A stretch of 39,470 nucleotides of DNA from Clostridia bacterium (lineage in GTDB: Bacteria > Bacillota > Clostridia > Christensenellales > Borkfalkiaceae): assembly GCA_017462985.1 (NCBI GenBank), contig JAFTQB010000007.1, positions 1 to 39,470 of the forward strand. Direction: 5' to 3'. This document shows, piece by piece, positions 7,277 to 16,230 of this stretch. The translations under genes and the position numbers were made by a program. The notes beneath the pieces are model-generated. The model was not told the origin of the DNA, searched no databases, and saw nothing but the letters and a program-made list of their open reading frames with translations. How positions within the stretch are numbered: the first letter of the stretch is position 1; every line of letters begins with the position of its first letter.

Positions 7277-7540
7277 AAAATCGCAGGTTTTCCCCGAAAC
7301 GGAATGGTCAGTGTATTAAATTTAATTGCCAACAATCGAACAATGAGTATATTCTCTATTACGGGGATGATAATCCCTTGGTGCGAAAAAAGGGGAAGCC
7401 TATTGGAAGAAAGAAAAAGTAATAGAAAAAAGCTTGGGGATTTATGTTTTTATGGAATTTTAGTCTATTATAAAGGGATAGTAGGGGGAATTATATAAGA
7501 ATATAAATCAAATAGGAAAAAGCTGATACTTAATATTTAT
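7277..7540. other. AT-rich stretch without a supported gene
   Basis: An open frame at 7304-7498 would encode 64 residues but has no ribosome site and no family likeness. I see no terminator hairpin directly after the GH3 stop. Confidence 0.5.
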
Positions 7541-7714
7541 ATTCGCCGTCTCGTTCCGCCGTCGTCACTCGACGGCAAGAGAATTGCTTTTCGTGGGGCG
7601 GAGACTGTAAAAAAAGTTCTCGTTAAGTTTTTAGACAGTTCATAAATCGTCTACCCGTAAGTTATTGCGTAAAAGCTTACCTGCTTTATGGTTTTAAAAA
7701 TATGCCCTCCTGTC
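7541..7714 (+). ncRNA. Candidate structured RNA of unknown class
   Basis: Two structured units follow each other. Unit 1: gtctc (7548-7552) with gagac (7601-7605) encloses a 7 bp hairpin gccgtcg (7558-7564)/cgacggc (7570-7576). Unit 2 has three nested stems: gacag (7634-7638)/ctgtc (7710-7714), cataaa (7641-7646)/tttatg (7685-7690) and gtaag (7657-7661)/cttac (7676-7680). I do not recognise an Rfam family. Orientation is uncertain. Confidence 0.35.
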
Positions 7715-7780
7715 GAATCGATTTGAGGATAGGTTTTTCTTTGCTGTTTTTCCGTTTTGCGAAAAGAAAAAATCGTACGC

Positions 7781-7808
7781 TTGACAAAGCAAAAATATAT
7801 GGTAAAAT
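7781..7808 (+). promoter_or_regulatory. Outward-facing promoter near the element's right end
   Basis: TTGACA (7781-7786), 16 bp spacer, TAAAAT (7803-7808). It reads into the right spo0A repeat and then the terminator, with AAAGGAGAGG at 7821-7830 but no start codon behind it. Confidence 0.5.
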
Positions 7809-7905
7809 AAATTAACCAACAAAGGAGAGGAGATTAGACCAACAAATAAGGCAATAAATTATTTAAATTTTATTCGTTTAAAAGAATATTTTAGGAGAGT
7901 AGACA

Positions 7906-7982
7906 ACGGAAAAACCGACGAACAGCGAGTTTATCGCTTTGGTTGCGGACAAGCTGATCTTGGAGAGCATGGTATAAATGAA
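7906..7982 (+). repeat. spo0A 3'-end repeat, right copy (candidate attR)
   Basis: 75 of 77 bases match 3623-3699, including the spo0A stop codon. It has no start codon or 5' part, so it is not a gene. The hairpin at 7991-8030 that follows identifies it as the original end of the spo0A gene. Confidence 0.85.
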
Positions 7983-7990
7983 TAAGCACA

Positions 7991-8030
7991 AAAAAAGAAC
8001 TGTTGCGTTTGTTTACAACAGTTCTTTTTT
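7991..8030. terminator. Bidirectional terminator between the spo0A 3' end and groEL
   Basis: 15-base perfect arms (7991-8005 and 8016-8030) start with A6 and end with T6, so it works in both directions. It ends groEL (minus strand) and, before the insertion, would have ended spo0A. Confidence 0.85.
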
Positions 8031-8043
8031 ATTATTGTTTGGA

Positions 8044-9687
<1,644 letters not shown>

Positions 9688-9695
9688 TTATACGC

Positions 9696-9983
9696 TCAAT
9701 CTTCCAAAATAGCCAATATATAGCTTTGCTTGATGATGGTGAATTCTTTGCCGTCCACTTTAAAATCGGAGCCGCAATATTGCGAACAAAGCACCTTGTC
9801 GCCAACTTTCACCTGCATCGTGATTTCTTTTCCGTCGATGATGCCGCCGGGACCCACCGCAACAACGGTGTACGCTTGGGGTTTTTCCTGCGAAGCCGCC
9901 GTTAAGAAAAGTCCGCTTTTCGTCTTTTCTTCTACGGGAACGCTTTCGATGACCACTTTATCGAATAAGGGTTTGATAGTCAT
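9696..9983 (-). CDS. groES: Co-chaperonin GroES (10 kDa)
   Basis: A 95-residue GroES that caps the GroEL ring. Seen: KPLFDKVVIE at the start, the mobile loop (EKTKSGLFLTAASQEKPQ, about 19-36), VVAVGPGG and GDKVLCSQYCGSDFKVDG. AAGGAGAA lies before the ATG. It is first in the groES-groEL operon. The Cys-x-x-x-Cys (CSQYC) is unusual but in a surface strand. Confidence 0.97.
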   Translation of the reverse strand: MTIKPLFDKVVIESVPVEEKTKSGLFLTAASQEKPQAYTVVAVGPGGIIDGKEITMQVKVGDKVLCSQYCGSDFKVDGKEFTIIKQSYILAILED

Positions 9984-10040
9984 AAATAGATTCTCCTTGA
10001 TTTTTTAAGCCTTTGTCGGCTCATTATTTTTTACTTATTT

Positions 10041-10068
10041 ATTATAAACTGTTTTTTCGTTTTCTCAA
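10041..10068 (-). promoter_or_regulatory. groESL promoter with overlapping inverted repeat
   Basis: On the minus strand TTGAGA (10068-10063), 16 bp spacer, TATAAT (10046-10041). An inverted repeat ttttctca/tgagaaaa (about 10060-10067 and 10078-10085) overlaps the -35. No CIRCE element (TTAGCACTC-N9-GAGTGCTAA) is present. Confidence 0.65.
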
Positions 10069-10172
10069 ACAAAAAAATGAGAAAATATAGAAAATTTTTC
10101 CGCTTTTTTCTAAAAATCGTTTTAACGGCTTATAAAATAAGGAAAAGCAGAGGGAAATTCCGTTTAAAAGCG

Positions 10173-10201
10173 TTGCGTTTTTTTTTAAATTATGTTACAA
10201 T
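10173..10201 (+). promoter_or_regulatory. Promoter of the dCMP deaminase gene
   Basis: TTGCGT (10173-10178), 17 bp spacer, TACAAT (10196-10201), 26 bases before the ATG. Confidence 0.55.
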
Positions 10202-10227
10202 ATTAAAAAAGTACGGAGATTTTCACT

Positions 10228-10695
10228 ATGGCAAAAGCAGATAAATGGGATAAGCGGTTCATGCAGCTCACTGAAACGGTGGCACAGTGGTCGAGTTGCT
10301 ATCAAAAAAATCGTCACGTCGGCGCGATCATCGTCAAAGATAAACGAGTGATGACGACGGGCTATAACGGCGCGCCCGCAGGCGTAAAGAGCTGTGAAGA
10401 AAAGGGCGAATGTATTCGCCGTACGCTCGATATCCCCAGCGGTACGAAGCAGGAAATCTGCTTTGCCGTTCATGCGGAGCAAAACGCGATTGTACAAGCT
10501 GCGAAGTATGGCATCAACGTCAACGGCGCTACGCTTTATTGTACGCATCAGCCTTGCGTGATCTGTGCAAAAATCATTATTAACGCAGGGATCACGCGCG
10601 TAGTGTATAAGCACGGCTATCCCGATGAATTTTCTCTGCAACTTTTCAAAGAAGCCAACGTACTCGTAGAAAAATACGAGGACGATGAAGAATAA
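10228..10695 (+). CDS. Deoxycytidylate (dCMP) deaminase / ComEB family
   Basis: A 155-residue zinc enzyme that turns dCMP into dUMP for dTMP synthesis. Zinc ligands and catalytic Glu are visible: HAEQNAI (His82, Glu84) and PCVICAK (Cys110, Cys113). The N-terminal HVGAIIVKDKRVMTTGYNGAPAG is typical of the family, and a second zinc-binding region with Cys56 and Cys62 fits the class. Start ATG 10228 with GGAG upstream. It is the first gene of a run with a cyclophilin (19 bases later) and purB. Length and motifs are normal. Confidence 0.92.
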   Translation: MAKADKWDKRFMQLTETVAQWSSCYQKNRHVGAIIVKDKRVMTTGYNGAPAGVKSCEEKGECIRRTLDIPSGTKQEICFAVHAEQNAIVQAAKYGINVNGATLYCTHQPCVICAKIIINAGITRVVYKHGYPDEFSLQLFKEANVLVEKYEDDEE

Positions 10696-10714
10696 TTTTT
10701 TAAGGAAGTAAGCT

Positions 10715-11233
10715 ATGAATCCTATCGTAACATTTCAAATGGATAACGGGAAATCTTTCAAAGTGGAACTGTATCCCGAAAAAGCGCCCAATACGGTGAA
10801 TAATTTCCTTTCGCTCGTAAATAAAGGCTTTTATAACGGCTTGATCTTTCACCGCGTGATCGCGGGCTTTATGATCCAAGGCGGCGACCCGAACGGTACG
10901 GGCATGGGCGGCCCTGGGTATCATATTCCCGGTGAATTTTTTGCAAACGGATTTCGTGCAAACGATATTACGCATAAGCGCGGAGTAATTTCCATGGCTC
11001 GCGCGCAACACCCCGATTCTGCGGGTTCGCAGTTTTTCGTTATGCATGAGGACGCGGATTATCTCGACGGTCAATACGCGGCGTTCGGCTCCGTGATCGA
11101 AGGAATGGAAACGGTGGACGAGATTGCGAACACCAAAACGGATTGGAGCGACCGTCCCTACGAAACGCAAACGATGAAATGCGTTACGGCAGAAACTTTC
11201 GGCGCGGTATACGAAGAGCCGAAAAAGGCGTAA
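10715..11233 (+). CDS. Cyclophilin-type peptidyl-prolyl isomerase
   Basis: A 172-residue single-domain cyclophilin without signal peptide, so cytoplasmic. Family motifs: FHRVIAGFMIQGGDPNGTG (residues about 48-66, catalytic Arg in FHRV), ISMARAQHPDSAGSQFFV and the DGQYAAFGSVIEGM segment. It catalyses cis-trans isomerisation of Xaa-Pro bonds. AAGGAAG precedes the ATG. It lies 12 bases before purB and is probably co-transcribed. Confidence 0.95.
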   Translation: MNPIVTFQMDNGKSFKVELYPEKAPNTVNNFLSLVNKGFYNGLIFHRVIAGFMIQGGDPNGTGMGGPGYHIPGEFFANGFRANDITHKRGVISMARAQHPDSAGSQFFVMHEDADYLDGQYAAFGSVIEGMETVDEIANTKTDWSDRPYETQTMKCVTAETFGAVYEEPKKA

Positions 11234-11245
11234 AGGAGAAAGAAA

Positions 11246-12682
11246 ATGGTAGATAATTCGGTATATACAAATCCGCTCATTACGCGTTATGCCAGCAAGG
11301 AGATGCAACACGCCTTTTCGGATGAAAAGCGGTTTAAGCTTTGGAGAAAGCTTTGGATTGCTTTGGCGGAATCGGAAATGGAACTTGGCTTGAATATCAC
11401 CCAAGAACAGGTGGACGAGCTGAAAGAATACGCCGAGGATATCGATTACGAATTGGCGGCGAAATTTGAAAGAGAGGTCCGCCACGATGTTATGGCACAC
11501 GTAAAGGCGTACGGCGCAAAGGCGACGAAAGCGATGCCGATCATTCACCTTGGCGCGACGAGCTGTTTCGTCAACTGTAACGCTGAAGCGATCATGATCG
11601 ACGAGGCGCTTGATCTGATTTTGAAAAAGCTCGTTAACGTAATGGATAAATTGAAGCGTTTTGCGCTCAATTATAAAGATGTTCCCACGCTTGGATTTAC
11701 GCATTTGCAGCCCGCTCAGCTCACTACGGTGGGCAAGCGAGCGACTCTTTGGTTGCAAGATTTAAAAATGGACTACGACAATCTCGTAGACCTTAAATCT
11801 CACGTCAAGCTTCGCGGCGTGAAGGGAACGACGGGTACGCAAGCGAGCTTTATGGAGCTTTTCGACGGCGACGAAGAGAAAATTAAGGAGCTTGAACGGA
11901 AAGTGGTTTCCAAGCTCGGCTACGATAAGGTGTACGGCGTAACGGGGCAAACTTATCCGAGAAAATTCGATTATAACGTGCTTTGCGTACTTTCGCAGAT
12001 CGCGCAGAGCGCTTATAAATTTTCGAACGATATCCGCATTTTGCAAAATATGAAAGAGATTGAAGAACCGTTTGAAAAGAATCAGATCGGCTCTTCCGCA
12101 ATGGCGTATAAACGCAATCCTATGAGAAGCGAAAGAATAGGCGCTTTGGCAAGATACGTGATTTCTTTGCCGATGAACAGCGCCATCACCGCTTCAACGC
12201 AATGGTTTGAGCGTACGCTCGACGATTCGGCAAACCGTCGTATCGTCAACGCGCAAGCGTTCCTTTCCGTCGACGCGATTTTAAATATTTACATGAACGT
12301 TGCGGAAAATCTTGTCGTGTACGAAAAGGTCATAGCAAAGCATATTCGTGCGGAACTTCCGTTTATGGCGACGGAGAATATTATGATGGAATGCGTGAAA
12401 GCGGGCGGTAACCGTCAAGAATTGCACGAACGCATTCGTATCCTTTCCATGCAAGCGGGTAAAAACGTTAAGGTGGAGGGCGGCGAGAATAATTTGATCG
12501 AACTGATCAAGCAAGACGAAATGTTCCGCCCCGTATGGGATCATATCGACGATATCCTCGACGCTAAAAAATTTATTGGCAGAGCGCCCTCGCAGACGGT
12601 TGAATTTATCGAAAACGAGATTGATCCTATTTTGTCGAAGAACGCGGCGTTGCTTGGGGAATCGGGCGACGTGCGAATTTAA
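11246..12682 (+). CDS. purB: Adenylosuccinate lyase
   Basis: A 478-residue lyase of the fumarase/aspartase superfamily. It cleaves adenylosuccinate to AMP and SAICAR to AICAR, each with release of fumarate. The superfamily signature GSSAMAYKRNPMRSER is at about residues 282-297 (catalytic Ser loop), the His region is in TLGFTHLQPAQLTTVGKR, and HDVMAHVKAYG is near the start. AAAGGAGAAAGAAA precedes the ATG. The small lipoprotein gene follows after 7 bases, so the next genes may be transcribed together with purB. Confidence 0.97.
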   Translation: MVDNSVYTNPLITRYASKEMQHAFSDEKRFKLWRKLWIALAESEMELGLNITQEQVDELKEYAEDIDYELAAKFEREVRHDVMAHVKAYGAKATKAMPIIHLGATSCFVNCNAEAIMIDEALDLILKKLVNVMDKLKRFALNYKDVPTLGFTHLQPAQLTTVGKRATLWLQDLKMDYDNLVDLKSHVKLRGVKGTTGTQASFMELFDGDEEKIKELERKVVSKLGYDKVYGVTGQTYPRKFDYNVLCVLSQIAQSAYKFSNDIRILQNMKEIEEPFEKNQIGSSAMAYKRNPMRSERIGALARYVISLPMNSAITASTQWFERTLDDSANRRIVNAQAFLSVDAILNIYMNVAENLVVYEKVIAKHIRAELPFMATENIMMECVKAGGNRQELHERIRILSMQAGKNVKVEGGENNLIELIKQDEMFRPVWDHIDDILDAKKFIGRAPSQTVEFIENEIDPILSKNAALLGESGDVRI

Positions 12683-12689
12683 GAAAATT

Positions 12690-12812
12690 ATGAAGCGTTG
12701 GTTTACAGTCTTTCTTGCCGTTTTTGTAGCGGCTTGCCTGTTTTCTTTTTCCGCTTGCAACGATACTAAGCAAGATTTGGGAACAGATGAAGAATATACG
12801 GATAATTATTGA
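12690..12812 (+). CDS. Very small lipoprotein-like peptide (40 residues)
   Basis: A 40-residue product: KR, a hydrophobic signal (FTVFLAVFVAACLFSF), a lipobox ending at Cys23 (FSAC), then only 17 acidic polar residues ending in GTDEEYTDNY. The ribosome site is weak (AAGAAA) but the gene lies 7 bases after purB and 9 before the kinase-like gene, so translational coupling is likely. It could be a minimal lipoprotein or a peptide substrate of the following kinase/PqqD/peptidase/exporter set; the tail has Thr and Tyr residues that could be modified. Function unknown. Confidence 0.65.
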   Translation: MKRWFTVFLAVFVAACLFSFSACNDTKQDLGTDEEYTDNY

Positions 12813-12821
12813 GTTTTGCCT

Positions 12822-13547
12822 ATGATTTACGAGATCGCCGACTTGCGCGTTTTTCTTGACAACCGATATCCTTTTACGACGAAGTTTTGCAAAGCGTACG
12901 AAGCGGAAGATCAAAGCGTTCCCGCTCAGATCACGGCGAGCGTTTTGCCGGAAGAATTGGAAGAGGAGCGTACGCTTTCGCCCGGATTTTCGGACGGATA
13001 TATCGAAAATATTTGTTTGTATCGCAGTCTTTGCTTGCAGATTCCTGCTTTCGACAGAATGTTGATGCACGCGGCGATCCTCGAATATGATGGTAGCGGT
13101 TATGCGTTTTTAGGAAAAAGCGGCACGGGAAAATCCACGCATACGGGGCTTTGGCTTCAATACCTCGGCGGGCGGATCGTCAACGGCGATAAACCGATCC
13201 TTTCGTTTTCGGATCGGGAAGTATATGCCTACGGCACGCCTTGGATGGGAAAAGAGGGAAGAGGTTGTAAAGCAAAAACGCCGTTGAAAGCGCTTTGTTT
13301 TTTAGAGCAAGCGAAAGAAAATAAAATACGCCGTTTAAGCGCTTCCGAAACGACTTCGCGGCTGTTTAATCAGTTGTTGATCCCCACGGAAGAACAAGCG
13401 GCGATCAAGACGCTTGAACTCGCCGACGCGCTTATTCAACGGATACCTGCCTACCTGTTATCGTGCGATATCTCGGAAGAAGCGGTCAAAACTTCGTACG
13501 AGGCGTTGACGGGAAAAGAATATAAACCGAAGGGAGAGAATTTATGA
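12822..13547 (+). CDS. HPr-kinase-like P-loop protein
   Basis: A 241-residue protein with Walker A GKSGTGKSTHTGLW at residues 98-111 and NGDKPIL at 121-127, the arrangement of the HPr kinase / PEP carboxykinase-like fold found beside PqqD proteins. In some lasso-peptide clusters such kinases phosphorylate the peptide (family knowledge). It is much shorter than true HPr kinase and lacks its N-terminal domain. I use ATG 12822 instead of the TTG at 12816. It overlaps the PqqD-like gene by four bases (ATGA), a sign of coupled translation. Substrate unknown; the adjacent 40-residue peptide is one candidate. Confidence 0.75.
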   Translation: MIYEIADLRVFLDNRYPFTTKFCKAYEAEDQSVPAQITASVLPEELEEERTLSPGFSDGYIENICLYRSLCLQIPAFDRMLMHAAILEYDGSGYAFLGKSGTGKSTHTGLWLQYLGGRIVNGDKPILSFSDREVYAYGTPWMGKEGRGCKAKTPLKALCFLEQAKENKIRRLSASETTSRLFNQLLIPTEEQAAIKTLELADALIQRIPAYLLSCDISEEAVKTSYEALTGKEYKPKGENL

Positions 13548-13810
13548 AAATCAAAAAAGGATTTGTTGTGAGAAATGTCGGCGGCGAATGCGTTGTGGTG
13601 CCGGTCGGCGCGATGAGTAAAACCTTTCACGGCATGATCAATTTGAATGAAACGGGGAACTTTTTATGGGAGTTTTTTTCTGCTGATCACACTGTAGAAG
13701 AGGGCGTTGCGGCGCTTTGCGCGGAATACGACGTAGAAGAGAGCGTTGCGAGAAACGACGTCCAGCGGTTTGCGGATATATTATTGCAAAACGGTTTTGC
13801 GGAAGAATAA
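13544..13810 (+). CDS. PqqD-like peptide-binding protein
   Basis: An 88-residue PqqD-family protein, the winged-helix-like fold (RiPP recognition element) that binds leader peptides for modifying enzymes. Typical features: KKGFVVRNVGGECVVVPVG..., INLNETGNFLWEFF and a C-terminal helix ending DILLQNGFAEE. It follows the kinase-like gene with a four-base overlap and precedes the peptidase gene by one base. Identity of its peptide ligand is not visible in this cluster. Confidence 0.85.
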   Translation: MKIKKGFVVRNVGGECVVVPVGAMSKTFHGMINLNETGNFLWEFFSADHTVEEGVAALCAEYDVEESVARNDVQRFADILLQNGFAEE

Positions 13811-13811
13811 G

Positions 13812-14294
13812 ATGTCGGAAGGGCAAAAACTTACAATAGAAGAGGTGCTTGCGACGGAAGGGAAATACGTAGGTCCGACGGTGGGCGTGAGTATGTTGCC
13901 AATGCTCAAAAACCGCCGCGATACGATCGTCGTTCGCCCCAAAACGGAGCGTTTAAAGCCGCTCGACGTGGCATTGTATCGCCGCGGCGAGGCGTACGTT
14001 TTGCATCGCGTGCTTTCCGTTACGGAAACGGGATATATCATTCGCGGGGATAATTGCTATTCCGACGAGGTTGTGCCGGAAGAAGCCGTATTCGGCGTAT
14101 TAACGGAATTTTTCCGCAAAAATAAGCATTATTACTGTACGGACGAAAAATATTTAAATTATGCGAAAAGACGGATAAAAACCTATAAAATACGCCGCTT
14201 TTTCGTGATCATCAAAAGCAAATTGCGTGCCGTAGCAAAAACGGTGCTTAGGTGGCTTGTTTGGAAAGGAAAAAAGGGGAAAAACAATGAGTGA
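13812..14294 (+). CDS. S24/S26-type signal peptidase-like protein
   Basis: A 160-residue protein with the S26 serine motif GVSMLPML (Ser27), the RPKTERLKPLDVALYRRG strand region, YVLHRV (His65) and IRGDN (78-81). A Ser-His pair of this type is seen in SipW-like/ER-type signal peptidases, not the Ser-Lys pair of LepB. The C-terminal part is basic with one weakly hydrophobic helix (about 130-155). ATG 13812 is chosen because upstream in-frame codons lie inside pqqD. It overlaps the ABC gene by eight bases. Likely trims a peptide exported or presented by the neighbouring ABC protein (inference). Confidence 0.75.
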   Translation: MSEGQKLTIEEVLATEGKYVGPTVGVSMLPMLKNRRDTIVVRPKTERLKPLDVALYRRGEAYVLHRVLSVTETGYIIRGDNCYSDEVVPEEAVFGVLTEFFRKNKHYYCTDEKYLNYAKRRIKTYKIRRFFVIIKSKLRAVAKTVLRWLVWKGKKGKNNE

Positions 14295-15963
14295 AAACAA
14301 GACGTCGGAAAAGGGAAAAGCGTGGTTGAAACGCGAAATGCGCCCTTATCGGGCGTCCGTTGTTTTTTTAACGGTCTTTTCCGTTTTAACAACCCTTCTT
14401 TCGTTATCGTTTGCGTATTTGATACAGTATTTGATCAATAGCGCTACGAATGCAGATCAAAACGGGCTATTGATTTTCGCCGCGGTGCTGTTGGGCGTAT
14501 TGCTGTTAAAAATTTTCTTTCAAACTGTACATTCCTATTGTGCGGAAGGTTTGCGCGCCAAGATGATCGCAAGGCAACGGGTAAAAACTTATTCGAAAAT
14601 TTTGCGTTCCGATTATGCAAAGATCAGCGAATACCACAGCGGCGATCTTTTGAACCGCTTGACTTCGGATATTACGGAAGTAGCGGTGGATACCGTAGGG
14701 CTAATGCCGTCGCTCGTAGGGCTTGCGGTGCAATGCGTAGGCGCGGTTGCCGCGCTGTTAACGCTCGATCCGCTCTTTACGGCGATCTACGTTGTTTGCG
14801 GCTTGCTTGGCGGCGGAATTGCGGCGTTTTTCCGCAAAAAGATTAAGCGGTATCATAAGGATTTTATGGAAGCGGACGGGCAAGCGCGTTCGTTTATCCA
14901 AGAGGGGCTTTCGTCCATGCTCACGATCAAAGCCTACGGCGCAGAAGATCGTATAACGGAAAAAACGGAAAGCATTTCAGATCGCTATTATTCGGTAAGA
15001 ATGAAACGAAACGCATTAAGAACGGCAATGTCGGCGGTTTTTTCCTTACTTAGCAACGTTGGGTTAATTTTTGCGATCGTTTGGTGCAGTGTAGGTCTGT
15101 TGACGGGTGAGATCACCGATTTTGGTAAAGTGCTGTCTATCGTATTATTGCTCAATCAGTTGCAGCATCCCTTCTCGGCGGTTTCGTCGATCGTTCCCGT
15201 TATTTATTCCCGTCAGGCGAGCGCAGAACGACTGCAAGAAATTGAAGATTTGGCAAAAGAAAACGCCGTCGGCGAATCCTGCGACGGCGCGTATGAAGAT
15301 ATGGAAGCGATCGTTTTTGAAAACGTCAGCTTTGATTACGGCAGAGAAAGCGTATTAAGCGGGGTAGATTTTGCGATAAAAACGGGTGAGATCGCGTGTA
15401 TCACGGGAAGCTCCGGTTCAGGGAAAAGCACGCTTTTTAAGTTGCTCTTAAGCGTTTATGCGCCAAATGGCGGCGAAATATTTTTGCAAGAAAGCAACGG
15501 GCAAAGAACGGCGATTACAGCGAGGGAAAGGGCGTTGTTTGCGTACCTGCCCCAAGGGAATTTCCTTTTTACGGGTACGATTGAAGAAAATCTTACTTTT
15601 TTTGTAAAGAACAAAGGGGAAGACTTGCAAGAAAAGATCGAGGAAGCGCTCAAAATAGCTTGCGCGCAGTTTGTATACGAATTACCCGAGGGTTTAAAAA
15701 CTCCTCTTTCCGAACGCGGCGCAGGGTTATCCGAGGGACAATTGCAACGCCTTGCGATTGCGCGCGCTTTACTTTCCGATCGTCCGATCTTGCTTTTAGA
15801 CGAAGCGACGAGCGCTTTGGATAGCGAAACGGAGGAACGGTTGCTGGAAAATATCAAATCGCTAAAAAACAAGACTTGTATTTTTGTTACGCATCGCCTT
15901 GCGGCTTTATCGATTGCCGATGTCGTTTATGAGCTACACGACGGAACGATACGAATAAAATAA
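14287..15963 (+). CDS. ABC exporter, fused membrane and ATPase domains
   Basis: A 558-residue half-transporter: six-helix exporter domain (about 20-310) and an ATPase with Walker A GSSGSGKST (374-382), signature LSEGQLQRLAIARALL, Walker B ILLLDEATSALD, and a THR switch (FVTHRLAAL). It should act as a homodimer in the membrane. It lacks an N-terminal C39 peptidase domain, which may be replaced by the separate S26-like protein. ATG 14287 has AAAAGGGGAAAA before it. Last gene of the kinase-PqqD-peptidase-exporter set; the next hairpin belongs mainly to the tRNA on the other strand. Confidence 0.88.
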   Translation: MSENKTSEKGKAWLKREMRPYRASVVFLTVFSVLTTLLSLSFAYLIQYLINSATNADQNGLLIFAAVLLGVLLLKIFFQTVHSYCAEGLRAKMIARQRVKTYSKILRSDYAKISEYHSGDLLNRLTSDITEVAVDTVGLMPSLVGLAVQCVGAVAALLTLDPLFTAIYVVCGLLGGGIAAFFRKKIKRYHKDFMEADGQARSFIQEGLSSMLTIKAYGAEDRITEKTESISDRYYSVRMKRNALRTAMSAVFSLLSNVGLIFAIVWCSVGLLTGEITDFGKVLSIVLLLNQLQHPFSAVSSIVPVIYSRQASAERLQEIEDLAKENAVGESCDGAYEDMEAIVFENVSFDYGRESVLSGVDFAIKTGEIACITGSSGSGKSTLFKLLLSVYAPNGGEIFLQESNGQRTAITARERALFAYLPQGNFLFTGTIEENLTFFVKNKGEDLQEKIEEALKIACAQFVYELPEGLKTPLSERGAGLSEGQLQRLAIARALLSDRPILLLDEATSALDSETEERLLENIKSLKNKTCIFVTHRLAALSIADVVYELHDGTIRIK

Positions 15964-15971
15964 TTGTTGCA

Positions 15972-16012
15972 ATAAAAAATCGATCCAACCCGTTAAATTG
16001 GGTTGGATCGAT
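15972..16012 (-). terminator. Terminator for tRNA-Val (may also stop the ABC gene)
   Basis: A 13 bp perfect stem (15979-15991 with 16000-16012). On the minus strand it is followed by a T run (complement of 15973-15978), so it ends the tRNA; in the plus direction no T run follows. Confidence 0.8.
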
Positions 16013-16016
16013 TCAT

Positions 16017-16093
<77 letters not shown>

Positions 16094-16109
16094 GAAATCT
16101 TGCTTGTTT

Positions 16110-16138
16110 ATTATAACAAAGAAAACGGCGTTCGTCAA
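16110..16138 (-). promoter_or_regulatory. Promoter of tRNA-Val
   Basis: On the minus strand TTGACG (16138-16133), 17 bp spacer, TATAAT (16115-16110), 16 bases before the tRNA. Confidence 0.8.
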
Positions 16139-16166
16139 TAAATTTCAACTCGTTTTTCTCAAAAAG

Positions 16167-16195
16167 TTGACTTTTTTCTTTGGAAAGAATATAAT
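16167..16195 (+). promoter_or_regulatory. Promoter of the ZIP transporter operon
   Basis: TTGACT (16167-16172), 17 bp spacer, TATAAT (16190-16195), 35 bases before the ATG. Divergent from the tRNA promoter. Confidence 0.8.
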
Positions 16196-16230
16196 AATAT
16201 ATAGAAGAACATCGTACGGAGGAAAATACT

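Larger units (their letters stand above)
3700..7905. mobile_element. Remnant integrative element inserted at the spo0A 3' end
   Basis: The segment is bounded by the 77 bp direct repeats of the spo0A 3' end, starts with a tyrosine-recombinase remnant next to the restored gene, and carries a regulator and a glycosidase as cargo. The right copy, not the left, is followed by the hairpin shared with groEL, so the ancestral order was spo0A then groEL and this DNA was inserted between. Tyrosine recombinases often target gene 3' ends and rebuild them in this way (family knowledge). The element looks immobile because the integrase is truncated. Confidence 0.75.

Noticed and set aside
7304-7498. 64-codon frame after the GH3 gene
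   Set aside because: No ribosome site, no family likeness; I list the region as non-coding.
7541-7714. Group II intron or retron remnant
   Set aside because: No domain V sequence, GUGYG start or reverse transcriptase nearby.
7906-7982. A second spo0A gene
   Set aside because: Only the last 23 codons are present; there is no 5' part, so it is a repeat and not a gene.
10700-11758. 352-codon minus-strand frame opposite the cyclophilin and purB genes
   Set aside because: Antisense shadow of two well-identified genes.
12690-15963. Complete lasso-peptide cluster
   Set aside because: No cyclase or lasso protease homologue and no clear precursor; only PqqD, kinase-like, S26 and ABC parts are present.
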